A DNA stretch of 64,000 nt from Saccharomycopsis crataegensis (lineage: Eukaryota > Ascomycota > Saccharomycetes > Ascoideales > Saccharomycopsidaceae): NCBI RefSeq assembly GCF_037102585.1, contig NW_027043831.1, positions 1 through 64,000 on the forward strand, given 5' to 3'. The stretch's first letter is position 1. Every line of letters starts with the position of its first letter. Below, piece after piece: positions 9,909 to 21,102 of this stretch. Made by a program: the position numbers and the translations under genes. The notes under the pieces were generated by a model. It saw only the letters and a program-made list of their open reading frames with translations. It did not search any database and was not told the origin of the DNA.

Positions 9909-10126
9909 GGTATCTTTTTGATGAGAGCTTCAGATTTTTTTTTTTTTTTTTGCATCATGATGCATATGACATCAATGTGAGTATTCTGTTTTTCAACACG
10001 ATACGATTAGCCCTTCTCAAATTACATTAATATCAACCATCGCACTAGCAATGATACTAAAACATAAAAAAAAGAGAGATATGAGAATTAATCTCATAAA
10101 TTACTCAAGAGAAATAATATTCAATC

Positions 10127-12127
10127 ATGGTGAAACCTATTCTTGATCAAGCTTATGGTTACTGCTATATTATGGTGTTGGGCGCTGCTTTTGCAGGCCT
10201 CATGATCTTAATTACTAGAATGTTATCTAAATTTGTTGGTGAGCGTCAAAACTCCGAACATTTCTCTACTGCATCTAGATCCATTAAAACTGGTCTCATT
10301 GCCTCTGCTGTTGTTAGTAGTTGGACATGGCCTGGTACTCTTTTGACTAGCAGTGGTATGACCTACAATTATGGTATTTGTGGTGGTGCATGGTACGCTT
10401 TCGCATTTACTATCCAAATTACTTTTTTTGCGGTTTTGGCTTTGGAAATAAAGAAGAAAGCACCAGGAGCGCATACCATTCTAGAAATCGTAAAAGCCAG
10501 ATTTGGGACATCTGCTCATTGTGTGATGATGTTTTATGCTTTGGGTACCAGTGTTATTATCGCTGCGATGTTGCTTTTGGGTGGTTGTCAAGCCATAGCT
10601 GCTGTTACTGGTATGCACATTGTTGCAGCTGCTATGTTATTGCCAGTAGGTGTTTGGGCATATACCGTAACTGGTGGCTTGAAATCCACGTTCCTTAGTG
10701 ATTGGATACATTCTGTTATTATCTACTTAATCGTTTTGATTACTATATTTACAACTTATACATCATCAGAAAAGATTGGCTCAATTGACAAGATGTATGA
10801 ATTGATTACTAAAGTTGGCGAAACTCACCCATCTGCAGGTTATAAAGGAAGTTACTTGACTTGGACAAATAAACTGGCCGTGTTTAATGGTTGGAACATC
10901 GTGGTTGGTGGCTTTTCAACTGTTTTCTGTGATCCTGCATACTCTCAGAAGGCAATTGCTGCTAGACCTAAAAGTAGTATGGTTGGTTACTTCATCGGTG
11001 GCCTTTGTTGGTTAGTCATTCCTCTTGCACTTTCTTGTTGTACGGCACTTTCTAACTTGGCATTGATTGATGATCCAGACTCACCAACTTATCCGAATGC
11101 TGTCCCAACAGAATATGTAAATGAAGGTATCCCAATGCTTTATGGTATATATATGATATTAGGAAAATCTGGAGCAGCTGCTGGTTTATTGATGGTGTGG
11201 CTAGCAGGCACCAGTGCATCAAGTAGTGAAATGATTGGTGTATCCTCCGTTTTCACGTATGACATTTATCGTTCTTATTTTAGACCAAACGCAAGTGGAA
11301 AAGAATTGGTGAATGTTTCTCACATTACTGTCACTGTTTTTGCTGTTGCGATGGGTGGTTTGACCGTCTTATTCAATTATATTGGGATCACAATATCTTG
11401 GATTATCAGTTTCATCGGTATTATTCTTGGACCAGGAGTTTTTGCTTTTATTTTAACTCTCTTTTGGAAAAAAATGACTAAATTTTCAATTGTTATTGGT
11501 CCTCCAATGGCAACTATTATTGCTTTAATTGGCTGGTGTACCTCTGCAAAGTCTTTATATGGTGCTGTCAATAAGGATACCTTAGGTGAGCAGTATTCTT
11601 GTGCTGTCGGAAACTTTATAGCATTGTTTGGCTCGCTAATTTTTATTATTTTAATCAGCTATGTGAAACCAGATCCTCAACCATATGACTTCAGTGAGCT
11701 TGATAGTCATTTTATTGTTGGTGATGATGCTACTGCTGAGGAAGCAAAAGCCATGAAGAATGAGGATGAGAAAGTTAATAAAGAGTTAGAAACATATTCT
11801 AAACTTGCCCAGTATCTCTCCTGGGGACTCTTTTTCATTCTTATTTTTATTATCCCAATGCCCATGTATGCTCAAAATTACATTTACAGTAAAGAGTTTT
11901 TTAGGGGCTGGATCATTATTATAATGATTTGGTTGATAATTGCTGCTACTTTTATAATTTTCTATCCGATCTATGAGAGTAGGGAAGTTATTTTTGAGCT
12001 CTTTCAAATTTTTGCCGGAAAGAAAAAACCAGATGCTGAGAGAATATCTACAAAACAACTTGATGTTTCTGAAGCTGTTTCTGTGGAAAGAGTGTTAGTC
12101 AGTAATGAGAAAAAGAATTATTCTTGA
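10127..12127 (+). CDS. DUR3-like urea/polyamine transporter (sodium:solute symporter family)
   Basis: The 666-aa membrane protein has about 15 hydrophobic segments and the fold of the SSF family: an N-terminal YGYCYIMVLGAAFAGLMI helix, SSWTWPGTLLTSSG, and KSTFLSDWIHS in the middle. It ends in a charged cytoplasmic tail. In fungi this family imports urea and polyamines across the plasma membrane. The sequence departs from classical Dur3 in the segment around residues 260-280 (VVGGFSTVFCDPAYSQKAIAA, where urea transporters I know usually read closer to DQxYWQ), so it may be a paralogue with another substrate. Pairing with formamidase suggests uptake of formamide, other short amides or urea. GATA sites upstream support nitrogen catabolite control. 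Confidence 0.88.
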   Translation: MVKPILDQAYGYCYIMVLGAAFAGLMILITRMLSKFVGERQNSEHFSTASRSIKTGLIASAVVSSWTWPGTLLTSSGMTYNYGICGGAWYAFAFTIQITFFAVLALEIKKKAPGAHTILEIVKARFGTSAHCVMMFYALGTSVIIAAMLLLGGCQAIAAVTGMHIVAAAMLLPVGVWAYTVTGGLKSTFLSDWIHSVIIYLIVLITIFTTYTSSEKIGSIDKMYELITKVGETHPSAGYKGSYLTWTNKLAVFNGWNIVVGGFSTVFCDPAYSQKAIAARPKSSMVGYFIGGLCWLVIPLALSCCTALSNLALIDDPDSPTYPNAVPTEYVNEGIPMLYGIYMILGKSGAAAGLLMVWLAGTSASSSEMIGVSSVFTYDIYRSYFRPNASGKELVNVSHITVTVFAVAMGGLTVLFNYIGITISWIISFIGIILGPGVFAFILTLFWKKMTKFSIVIGPPMATIIALIGWCTSAKSLYGAVNKDTLGEQYSCAVGNFIALFGSLIFIILISYVKPDPQPYDFSELDSHFIVGDDATAEEAKAMKNEDEKVNKELETYSKLAQYLSWGLFFILIFIIPMPMYAQNYIYSKEFFRGWIIIIMIWLIIAATFIIFYPIYESREVIFELFQIFAGKKKPDAERISTKQLDVSEAVSVERVLVSNEKKNYS

Positions 12128-13379
12128 TTATATTAAAAAGGAGTGTTTAAACAGAGGCTAGATATGTATTATTTTAATACCAATGAATTGTCAATTATGA
12201 AGATGACTGATCATAGACTAAGGGTGTTTGTGGTTGCAGCGATGACAAAAAAGAGCTACAGAAGAATAGTAATAAGAATTTTCAAATGGTAACAGTACGA
12301 TTATCTCAAATATTCAGCTTTATCTCTTATCTCATCTAATCTCATTTCGAACGAACTATCTCTTACTCATCTCCTATCTTATTTTCTCATTTTATTCTAA
12401 ATTATCTCTTATCTTATCTCTTATTCTTTCTTCTTGTTTTCTCTATTTTTTTTTTTTCTCTATTATTTTATTTTCTATTATCAACACTATAAGTTTCGCT
12501 GAAAGGGCAATTTTGAAATCCTTTTTTTTTATTTTTTTTTGTGGATCTTAATATCAAGCCAAATTCACTAATTAATTTCAGTACAATCATTATATCATAA
12601 TGACATATCAGAAAGAACGTAATGTAAAGAGAGTTTTGTCTACAGTATGTACTATCAAATCTATACCACCCCCACTTGAACTTCATATCTTAAGGTAATT
12701 TTCCGCTAGTGCTGCTTACGCCGTCAGTCAGTACTGTTATCAGGTGCCAACAGAGTTCCAACGTGTTCTATATATTGAAATACCCTCAAACATGCAATGT
12801 AGTGAACAATAAAACTGTTATGCTCAATTTTCTTCAGCAACAGACATGCTTCAATTTTTTTTTTCTAGGCGAAAATTGAAGCCAGAGGACAAAAGGGCAA
12901 GAAAAAGGTTATTCGATTATTAATATAGATTTTTCTTTTATCTGTGACGCAAATTGTTGCTAATAATAATGGCTTTCCTAAAATACTTTTTTTAAACCAT
13001 ATAGCAGGATGTTTGGCAAGAGAATTAACCATGATTCTCATAAAACTACAGTTTCAGTATTATATACCAACTTCACGCTGTATCACATTTTGATATTCAA
13101 TCTGGGTTGAATTGGGTAAAAAAGAGAATTAAATACTTCTGAAGTCATGCTCCACAGAAGAAACAGCCAAATTAGAGATAAGAAATGTGTATGTAATTAT
13201 TGAGACGAAGTCAAAATATTAAGGTAATATAAAGACTAGATTCCAAGATAAGTTAACACAAGAAAAAGGTAATAGTGAATGAGACTAAGTAGATAAAATA
13301 ATAAAATGATAGAGGATAGAATGCATTATTAATAGAATAGGTTACGTACGCACTAATGCTACTATACAATATGTTGAAA
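12128..13379. other. Convergent intergenic region, no gene seen
   Basis: This lies between the 3' ends of the DUR3-like and beta-glucosidase genes. From about 12300 to 12480 the + strand is a pyrimidine-rich tract built of TATCTCTTATCTCAT-like words; elsewhere there are A- and T-runs. The short frames (12468-12686, 13253-13525) have no coding features I recognise. Confidence 0.6.
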
Positions 13380-15947
13380 CTATAATCCAGACCACCAATA
13401 GTTTTCTTCAATACTAACAGAACTCGAAAGTGGAACATTGGCTGAACTATTTCCAACATAAATTTGATATATTCCTTTTTCAATAAACCATTTGGATTTT
13501 TCATTGTCCCAGATAGAAAATGCATTCTTCAAATCAGTGGTGAAGCTGGTATTTTTCTTTTCACCTGCTTTGACAAATAATTTTGTGAAATCTTTCAATT
13601 CCTTGATTGGTCTTCTGATAGAGGAGTCTTCAACACCGCCAATATAAACCTGTACCACTTCACTTCCATCCAATGTACCAGTATTTTCAACTACTAGACT
13701 GATATTCAATTGCTTCGCTTCCCAGTCTAAGATAACATCCAATGTGCTAAATTCAAAGGTAGTATAAGACAAACCAAATCCATAGGGAAATAATACATCT
13801 TTATTTAGTTTTTCATAATATTTGTAACCAACAAAAATATCCTCACCATAGACACAGTCACCAAAATCAGAAATAAAATTCAAATATGCCGGATTGTCTT
13901 CAAATTTCTTCGGGAATGTTAATGGTAATTTACCACTTGGATTATAATCACCGAACAAAACCTCAGCTAGGGAATTACCCAATTCCATGCCATTATACCA
14001 GGATTGCACAACTCCCTTAACATCATCAATCCAAGGCATCTCCATTGGGGTTCCACTTTGATTAACAATGATAATATTAGGATTGGCTTTCGCGAGGGCA
14101 AAAATCAAATCATTAGTTCTCCCTGGGTATTTCAAGTCTTCTCTGTCAAAACCCTCACTTTCCCATTCTTTAGTTAGACCAACAATGGCAATGACTTTAT
14201 CCACTTTCTTGGCGACTTCAACAGCATTGGAAATTTCTTGCTCTTCATCTATTCTGATAGCCGCACCGATGTTGAATCCTCCACTGGCCTTGGTTTCATC
14301 AACAATACTAGGATAAGTAGAAGTAATAGCGCTACCGTATTCCAACCTAAATTTATATTTGTTGCCCTTAGATAAATTCACTGAGCCTTTTTCTTCAATA
14401 GTTCCATAGCCGAAAAACATATCTCCAGGGGTTTGCTTGGTTTTGTTATCAACAATCAATTCATCATCAATAAAAATTTGACCTGTACCATTGACAACTA
14501 GCCCAAAATCATAAATTCCATCTTTCTGGGGAACAAACTCACCTTCAACAAGAGCATAAAATTCCGGTTTGGTGGACTTGGTGAAATCAAAAAAACTGAC
14601 ATGCGATTCATTCAAGTCATCTTGAAAGAAAAAGTCGTCATTATTGGCCTTTGCATCCTCCAAAGTGTAGTAATATTTAATTCTAAAACCCTTATTTCCA
14701 GTGGAGGTATTATCTAGAACTTCACTCAACCCAGGTAATAGATTATGAGAATAAGCACCCAGGGCATATAATGGAGGTTTTCCATAACGCCTTGATATAC
14801 CATCATAAGCATTAACAGCATAATAAGGCTTTAAAGAAGCTGATCCACCACCGCTAAAGGTTGCAATTTTGGCATTTGGTCCCACAACGGCTATTTTATC
14901 TTCGATACTCAATGGTAAAACATTCGCATCATTTTTGAGTAAGACAGTACCTTCGTTAGCTAGCCTTTTCAAAAATTCCGATGTTTCTTTGGTGTTATTG
15001 TCAGTATCCTCGGCCCCATTCTCAGAAACTCCTGAGCCCTTGGTTCTATAGACCAACTTAACAATGTTTTTAACTCTTTCATCCAAATCATTCTCAGAAA
15101 TTTGTTTTTTCATGACAGCATTAACAACTTGTTTTTTATCTCTAATCAATGGCTTCCCAGGCATTTCAATATCCAAGCCATTTTTTATAGATTCGTACAA
15201 GTTATAGACACCAAACCAATCACTTGTAACTGTACCTTGGTAATTCCATTCATTTCTAAGAATATCGATTAATAAATGATGATTTTGCGACGCATGAATT
15301 CCATTCACCCTGTTATAAGCTGTCATCAATGCGAGTGGGTTGGCATGTTTTAGTGCCAATTGAAATGGCTTCAAATACACTTCACGCAATGCTCTTTCGC
15401 TAACAATTGCACTAACACTTGTCCTTTGATGCTCGAAATCATTACAAACATAATGTTTAATGGTGGCGATGATGTTCTCCGATTGCATACCTTTGATTAT
15501 TTCACTGGCAACAAGCCCAGCGGCGGTTGGATCCTCACTGAAGCTCTCAAACCCTCTCCCGCCATTTGGTCCTCTTTGGATATTAACTGTAGGCCCCAAA
15601 ATTACGTGTGCACCTTTGTGCTTTGCTTCGAGTGCCATTAGCTTACCTGTCTGGTTTAGAAGCTCCTTATTGAAAGTCGCTCCTAGGGAGGTACCATTTG
15701 GCAAGCAAGCACTTGGTACACTATTGTAAAACCTAGTACCTCTTATACCGTTTGGTCCATCTGACATTCTTATTGAAGGGAGGTCGATATTTCTTTCAGG
15801 ATCGTGTATGGCGAACGTATGCCAAAAGTCAATTCCGGAGATTAAGGTAGCCTTCTCACTCAAAGTTAGCCTGTCAACAACATTATCAATCTCTTCTAAT
15901 TGGTGCTGTGTAAGATCAAGGTTTGGATAGTATTGGGCTGGTGACAT
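13380..15947 (-). CDS. Beta-glucosidase, glycoside hydrolase family 3 with PA14 insert, intracellular type
   Basis: An 855-aa protein with the family 3 order: the (beta/alpha)8 domain with MSDGPNGIRG (about 61-70), NIQRGPNGGRGFESFSEDP (about 122-140) and the nucleophile motif TSDW (Asp about 243); a PA14 insert roughly at 400-560 (DGIYDFGLVVNGTGQIFIDD); the second catalytic domain with KEWESEGFDRED, whose Glu is the likely acid/base; and a C-terminal fibronectin-like domain. This matches the Kluyveromyces-type yeast beta-glucosidases in length and plan. There is no signal peptide, so the enzyme is presumably cytosolic and needs a transporter to bring in beta-glucosides. The ATG at 15945-15947 is well placed. 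It is divergent from an UNC93-like membrane protein gene across a region containing a perfect 20-bp tandem repeat. Confidence 0.92.
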   Translation of the reverse strand: MSPAQYYPNLDLTQHQLEEIDNVVDRLTLSEKATLISGIDFWHTFAIHDPERNIDLPSIRMSDGPNGIRGTRFYNSVPSACLPNGTSLGATFNKELLNQTGKLMALEAKHKGAHVILGPTVNIQRGPNGGRGFESFSEDPTAAGLVASEIIKGMQSENIIATIKHYVCNDFEHQRTSVSAIVSERALREVYLKPFQLALKHANPLALMTAYNRVNGIHASQNHHLLIDILRNEWNYQGTVTSDWFGVYNLYESIKNGLDIEMPGKPLIRDKKQVVNAVMKKQISENDLDERVKNIVKLVYRTKGSGVSENGAEDTDNNTKETSEFLKRLANEGTVLLKNDANVLPLSIEDKIAVVGPNAKIATFSGGGSASLKPYYAVNAYDGISRRYGKPPLYALGAYSHNLLPGLSEVLDNTSTGNKGFRIKYYYTLEDAKANNDDFFFQDDLNESHVSFFDFTKSTKPEFYALVEGEFVPQKDGIYDFGLVVNGTGQIFIDDELIVDNKTKQTPGDMFFGYGTIEEKGSVNLSKGNKYKFRLEYGSAITSTYPSIVDETKASGGFNIGAAIRIDEEQEISNAVEVAKKVDKVIAIVGLTKEWESEGFDREDLKYPGRTNDLIFALAKANPNIIIVNQSGTPMEMPWIDDVKGVVQSWYNGMELGNSLAEVLFGDYNPSGKLPLTFPKKFEDNPAYLNFISDFGDCVYGEDIFVGYKYYEKLNKDVLFPYGFGLSYTTFEFSTLDVILDWEAKQLNISLVVENTGTLDGSEVVQVYIGGVEDSSIRRPIKELKDFTKLFVKAGEKKNTSFTTDLKNAFSIWDNEKSKWFIEKGIYQIYVGNSSANVPLSSSVSIEENYWWSGL

Positions 15948-16110
15948 TATATTTTATCTCTTTTCTATTGCCTTGATGAATGTTCTTAAAATATCATGAA
16001 AAAAAAACATTTAAAATTTCAAGTTTACAAAATTCCAAGCGCGGGCTGTAATAAGATAAAATACACATACCGCAAATCAATAAGTTTGTCGTATTCCGGT
16101 CGGAGTCACA

Positions 16111-16150
16111 AATAGCGTGCCGATCTATCAAATAGCGTGCCGATCTATCA
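16111..16150 (+). promoter_or_regulatory. Perfect 20-bp tandem duplication in a divergent promoter
   Basis: AATAGCGTGCCGATCTATCA occurs twice head to tail with no spacer, 164 bp upstream of the beta-glucosidase ATG. A CCGGTCGG word lies just before it (16096-16103). A duplicated operator for a regulator of the divergent pair is plausible; a recent slippage duplication is the plain alternative. The rest of 15948-16822 holds A-runs and no gene. Confidence 0.6.
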
Positions 16151-16822
16151 AACACCAACAATAAACAAACCAGTTTTAAAGTTTAATCTGACAGTAATGT
16201 TGTACTAGTGCATCATGCTTATCAGCTGTTCTCTTTCTCGATCGAGGAATTCCACTCGAGTGCTAGGGTTGCCAACTCCGAAAACCGCCAAGGTGAAACA
16301 TGGAAAGTTGAGGTAAGTGTGTGCATTGATTGAAGAGTGAACCAAGAATGACCGTGAGTATTGTATGTTGTAGGTGCTGCATCATAACGTAAATAGACAA
16401 AAAAGTTTAACAATAGAAACCCAAGTCAAAGCCTTTTTAGATATAGAATTTTTTTTTTTTTTCTTTTTTTATGAATTCAAAATAAATTAATTCACAGGAA
16501 AAAAAAACACGGCAACCGAGAAATTCATTCAACTCATAAACCTTTTTCTTCTTCTTCTTCTGGCGGTTTAAAATTATGCTGTCCGATAAATTAGGAAAAT
16601 TATGCCCCAAATCATCTAAATAAGGTCTTTAAGACTTAATAACAACAGGTGGGACAAGTCAATATTTATTGAGTTCAATGCGCGCCGACGCAAAGAGTCG
16701 AGGGAAAACGTTTCGGAAAAATGAGATTTTAAATAAATTTATTAAAAATTATTTAATGATAATTAAAAGATTGTAGAGGGACTTGAGTGAACAATTTATT
16801 ATTATTTGCCATAAACTGAAAT

Positions 16823-18205
16823 ATGTCTACTCCAAGCCGCTTCACTAGAATCTATCGTGCAACTTACACTCAGGCCCTTATTATTGGATTTTTGTCCTTC
16901 ACTCAAACTGGTATCTACGCTGCTATTGCCGGTTTGGGTGCCGGGGGTTTGCAGACTGTCAACACTGCCAACATTTCAAACTCCATTTTATTTGGTGTTC
17001 TCGTTGTATTTTCTCCGATATTTTCTATTTTAGCCAACAAATGGGGTATTAAACCCATCGGTAACATTGGGACCATCGGGTTTGTTTTTTGGTCCGCAGG
17101 GCTATACAAAAATTCAAAGGATGGATCTCAGGCCTTGATTATTGCTGGGGCCACCTTATGCGGTGTTTCAGCTGCCGCATTTTGGACTAGTGAAGCCACT
17201 GTTGCAATTTTATATCCGGAGGAGAATCAAAGAGGTTTATTTATTGGTACTTGGCAGTTAATCAATAAAACTGGTGGTCTAATCGCCGGTGCGATTTCCC
17301 TTGCTTTGAACATCAAAAAAAATGAGAGTGGCGGTGTTAGTTTAAAGACTTATATCGTTTTGATTTCTATCCAATGTTTAGGCTTCCCTGCATCTTTCCT
17401 TTTATCGCCTCCAGAAAAAGTGATTAGAAAAGATGGCTCGAAACTTAGATCTAATATTACCAATAAAACTTGGAAAGAAGAATGCCAAAACTTCATAAAG
17501 GTCTTGAAAAGAAAAGAGGTCATCGGTCTTATCCCATTATTCATTTCAGTGATGTGGTTCAATGCATGGCAATCTAATTATATTACCCATCATTTCAGCG
17601 TCAGAGCAAGATCTTTGAACTCTTTATTATCTGCATTGATTTGTGCATTAACTGATGTTGTCGCTGCTTACTTCTTGGATCTCAAGTGTCTAAGCAGAAC
17701 TCAGAAAGTTAAGGCATCATGGGCTTTCCTTGTTTTACTGATGACTGGCTTCTTTATTTATTCGTTGGTACTTCAAAAACAATTTGACTTTAGCCCTGAA
17801 TCAGGTATTGATTGGCACGGAAATGCCCGTTTCGCAAGATCATTCATCCCATTCCAAATCTTCAAAATTAGTGGCGAATACATTTTCAACTGGGCTTACT
17901 GGGTTCTTGGTGCCTACCAATTTTCCTCGGATGAAATTACTCACGTTGCTGCAATCCTCAGATCTTTTGAATCGCTCGGTCAATGCTTGGCCTTTGTCAT
18001 TACTGTCGTAAATGGTAACGATATGACCAGTTTGATTGTTTCCGTGGTGGTGTTTTATGTCGCGGTGATTCCTGCCTCATATTCCGTTTCACTAGTCAAC
18101 GATGAAAAAATTCTTGGTATTCTTGAATCTGACACAGATGACACTTTTTCAGAAACTAAACTTGATAAGAATTCCGATGAGCTTATTATCGAAAAACAAG
18201 TTTGA
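16823..18205 (+). CDS. UNC93-like major facilitator superfamily membrane protein
   Basis: The 460-aa protein has 10-12 hydrophobic segments and the start typical of fungal UNC93-like proteins: a short charged tail, then TQALIIGFLSFTQTGIYAAIAGLGAGG and the N-terminal helices, with GTWQLINKTGGLIAGAISLALN in the middle. It ends with an acidic cytoplasmic tail. Members are described as transporter-like or ion-channel regulatory proteins, and the substrate of the fungal branch is not firmly known. Standing divergent to an intracellular beta-glucosidase, it could be the importer of its substrate, but this rests only on neighbourhood. One CTG codon (near 17737) sits in a transmembrane helix. The ATG at 16823 is the natural start. 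Confidence 0.8.
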   Translation: MSTPSRFTRIYRATYTQALIIGFLSFTQTGIYAAIAGLGAGGLQTVNTANISNSILFGVLVVFSPIFSILANKWGIKPIGNIGTIGFVFWSAGLYKNSKDGSQALIIAGATLCGVSAAAFWTSEATVAILYPEENQRGLFIGTWQLINKTGGLIAGAISLALNIKKNESGGVSLKTYIVLISIQCLGFPASFLLSPPEKVIRKDGSKLRSNITNKTWKEECQNFIKVLKRKEVIGLIPLFISVMWFNAWQSNYITHHFSVRARSLNSLLSALICALTDVVAAYFLDLKCLSRTQKVKASWAFLVLLMTGFFIYSLVLQKQFDFSPESGIDWHGNARFARSFIPFQIFKISGEYIFNWAYWVLGAYQFSSDEITHVAAILRSFESLGQCLAFVITVVNGNDMTSLIVSVVVFYVAVIPASYSVSLVNDEKILGILESDTDDTFSETKLDKNSDELIIEKQV

Positions 18206-20022
18206 AAGGCTGATTATTCTTGGATCATTTGAGAAATTAGAGATTATCACCAGATTGTTACTCCAGCTTTTTTTTTTTTTTCTGTTTTTCACGCCCATAT
18301 TCTTCGTTTTTCTTCTTCTTTTTTCTATTTAAGTTTATTTTTGAAATGGAAAATTTAATTACTCTGTATGCAGTCAGATGAGATTCCTGAGACAAAACAA
18401 AATTTCGTGAACATTACGTTCGTTCTTTGTCTGAAAAAGAAAAAGTTATTGTTTATCCATCTTGTGACACTTGTATAGCGTTGAACTGATTGTCATGTAC
18501 CTAGTTAGACTTGGGTAATAAACTTAGCACTGTGTATATTCCAGGTATTAATTTTTTTTCCTGTTACTATTCGACTTTGCTGTTCACTGGAGGATGTAGC
18601 ATTACTAAATTCATAAATATCAGTTCCTTCCTTGACAACTGGATGCCCCACATGTATATGAAACTAAATATTATCTGCATTACCCCCACGTAGTGTATTT
18701 ATTCCATGACTCACCATCCATACAAGGCATCACTCATCAATGAAGTGTAGGACTGTTGAACCATTGAGGAATAGTCAAATGTTAAACATTAGAGATGATA
18801 GTATGGCCTGGGTGGTACATCTGATGATGCAATTTCTTTTCCTTTTCTGGACTATATTATGTATTCTGTTCATTTTCAATTTATAGAGAAAATTTCCTGT
18901 ATCCTTAGAGCTGTTTTCAAAACATTTGTGTAAACCACAACAACTGTATTATTAATTTTTGTGGTAGGTACAATCAAGCAAGGGACCGAGCCATATATCA
19001 GTGCCACAAAAAACCGGAAACATCATATTAGCCATATTAGCTAGTTTTCCGTCTCTGAGATGAATGAAATTTTGAAAGCGTTCACAATTATGACTTATGT
19101 TTTCAAAATGAATATTAACACAAGTAAATATCTCTGCAGTAAAAAAAGGAGGATGAGTCCCAAATTATCAGTAGCTTAAAAGAAGAAGAAACTATAGTTT
19201 CCAAGGAAGATATTTAATTGGGGTTATTGAATGAATAACTGGGGTCTAATCTGTGCAGATCTGTGTATATAACCTAAATTAAGTAGATGATGGATATTCA
19301 TATATTATTGAGAGCTTTACCAGTGTATAGCAACGTGAGTAACCCGGTTGAGCTTACCGATCATCAACATTTTGTTGTTTGACACTGAGAAAGACAGGCT
19401 TGTATTTTACACAGTTGTTAAATATCTTATCTAAGCGTTAGAATATATATTCTTATTCTTATTGTTATCAAAACTCCCCACGGTTATGTGTTAAATAAAA
19501 ACACCGTGTGGTGCTTGTTCTACTAATAACATTTTGAACCTTTCAAAAAGTTTTCGTGCTTTGGAGCGTTACAAATGGGCTTGAGAATATTCTATCACCT
19601 ATATTCACCTTCCAGAAGTAACTCAGAGGAGAAATGAGGTCACCGATTAATTAATTGTGATAGTATTGTTGGTCTTTCGCTCCAAATAAGAAATATTCGT
19701 CCAATGGTAGACTATATTACTGGCCAAGGGCTTTACTATTGTATTTATCAAGATTTATTAACAATACACTCGATTATGGCCTGTAGAGAAATGATTCTGG
19801 TTCCTTCGGAAATTGATCCGACGAAATGGTCTATCGTTTCCTTGAAATGATCAAGATTATCTATGATCAAGGAATTACCTGAGTTGAAAGATTGCCCCCT
19901 ATTCTTGTCTTGATAAATGTGTATATGCATGAAGAAAGACGGGTCTTTAATTTTTGATGAAGATAAGATTTAAAAAAATAATATTAACCTAACACCTAAA
20001 TCTTTCTCTTTGTTCTTCCATC
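18206..20022. other. Long intergenic region, no gene recognised
   Basis: About 1.8 kb with no reading frame above 60 codons and no RNA gene I can identify. The length is unusual for this genome and the neighbouring genes at 20-22 kb are decayed, so an older gene may have been lost here. The frames at 18511-18693 (+) and 19748-19930 (-) are short and unrecognised. Confidence 0.5.
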
Positions 20023-21102
20023 ATGTTTGCTAAAGCTATTCTTCTATCTTCGCTTTCTATGCAGTCTTTTGCCTTGCCAATTCTTCAAGAACGTGATACT
20101 ACCAATGTCACTTTGCCAAAGGTGAAAATAATGGGTACTGGTAACACTATTGCTTCCAAAGGCTCTAGCAGTACCACTACTGCTGGTTATTCTGTCGGAC
20201 TTACTGTGGAGGACTTAATCGCCACTGTTCCTGATATCGATACTATTGCTAACTTGGAATATGTAAAGATATCCAATGTGGGGTCCAACTCGTTAAACTA
20301 TACCCACTTGATTCCATTGCATCACAACATTTCTTAAGCTTTGGGAACAGAATATAAATAGTGTGTTGTTACTCACGGGACTGATACCCTGTAATAAACC
20401 GCATTTTTCCTTGATTTGACATCGAATACTTCAAAACCAGTTGCTCTAGCTGGTGACACGATACCTTCTACAGCTACATCAGCCGACGGTCCAATGAACT
20501 TGTACCAAGCTGTTAAGGTTTCTGGTAGTGAGGAATCTTTAGGTAGAGGTTTTATGATCGTCTTGAATGATAGAATCGCTTCGGGTATCTGGACCACTAA
20601 GCAAAATGTGGATGCTATGAATACTTTCAGAGCTTTTGAACAGGGTTACTTGGGTACAATTATGAATGATGAAATAGAATATTACTATCCTCCAACAAGA
20701 CCAAACGGCTTCCACTATTTTAATATTTCAAATGTCACCGAGGCAAGTCAAATTCCAGAAGTCATCATCTTGTATTCTTATCAAGGCCTCAATCCAAATT
20801 TGGTCAAGGTAGCTATTAAACAACTAGGTGCCAAAGGTATTGTTTTGGCTGGCTCTGGTGCTGGTTCATGGAGTAATTCTGGTGAAATTAAAAATAAGGA
20901 AATGTATGAAAGTATAATATTCCAATTGTTTACTCGCCGTACAATGGCTGGTTCAGTTCCAAAAGATGATGTTCCAGATTATGGTATCGCATCTGAGTTT
21001 ATTAACCCACAAAAAGCTCGTATCTTATTGCAATTGAGTTTGTAAAGTGGATACAGTGAAAATCAAATTCGTACCGTTTTCTCTGTTGTTTTTGGTGGCT
21101 AA
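20023..21102 (+). pseudogene. L-asparaginase (secreted, ASP3-like), disabled by in-frame stops
   Basis: One uninterrupted register of 360 codons matches type II asparaginase from end to end. It has a signal-peptide-like start ([19 protein letters not shown]), the first active-site loop [10 protein letters not shown] (usually GTGGTIAS, so Gly to Asn), VTHGTDTL at 20368-20391, [12 protein letters not shown], and the tail SGYSENQIRTVF. Five stop codons break it: 20335, 20359, 20392, 20395 and 21043; there is no frameshift. The paired stops at 20392/20395 sit where homologues have Glu-Glu (HGTDTLEE). The length, about 359 residues, is close to S. cerevisiae Asp3 (362). The intact gene would have released ammonia from extracellular asparagine, in line with the nitrogen theme of the region. 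The substitutions and preserved register suggest fairly recent loss. Confidence 0.85.
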
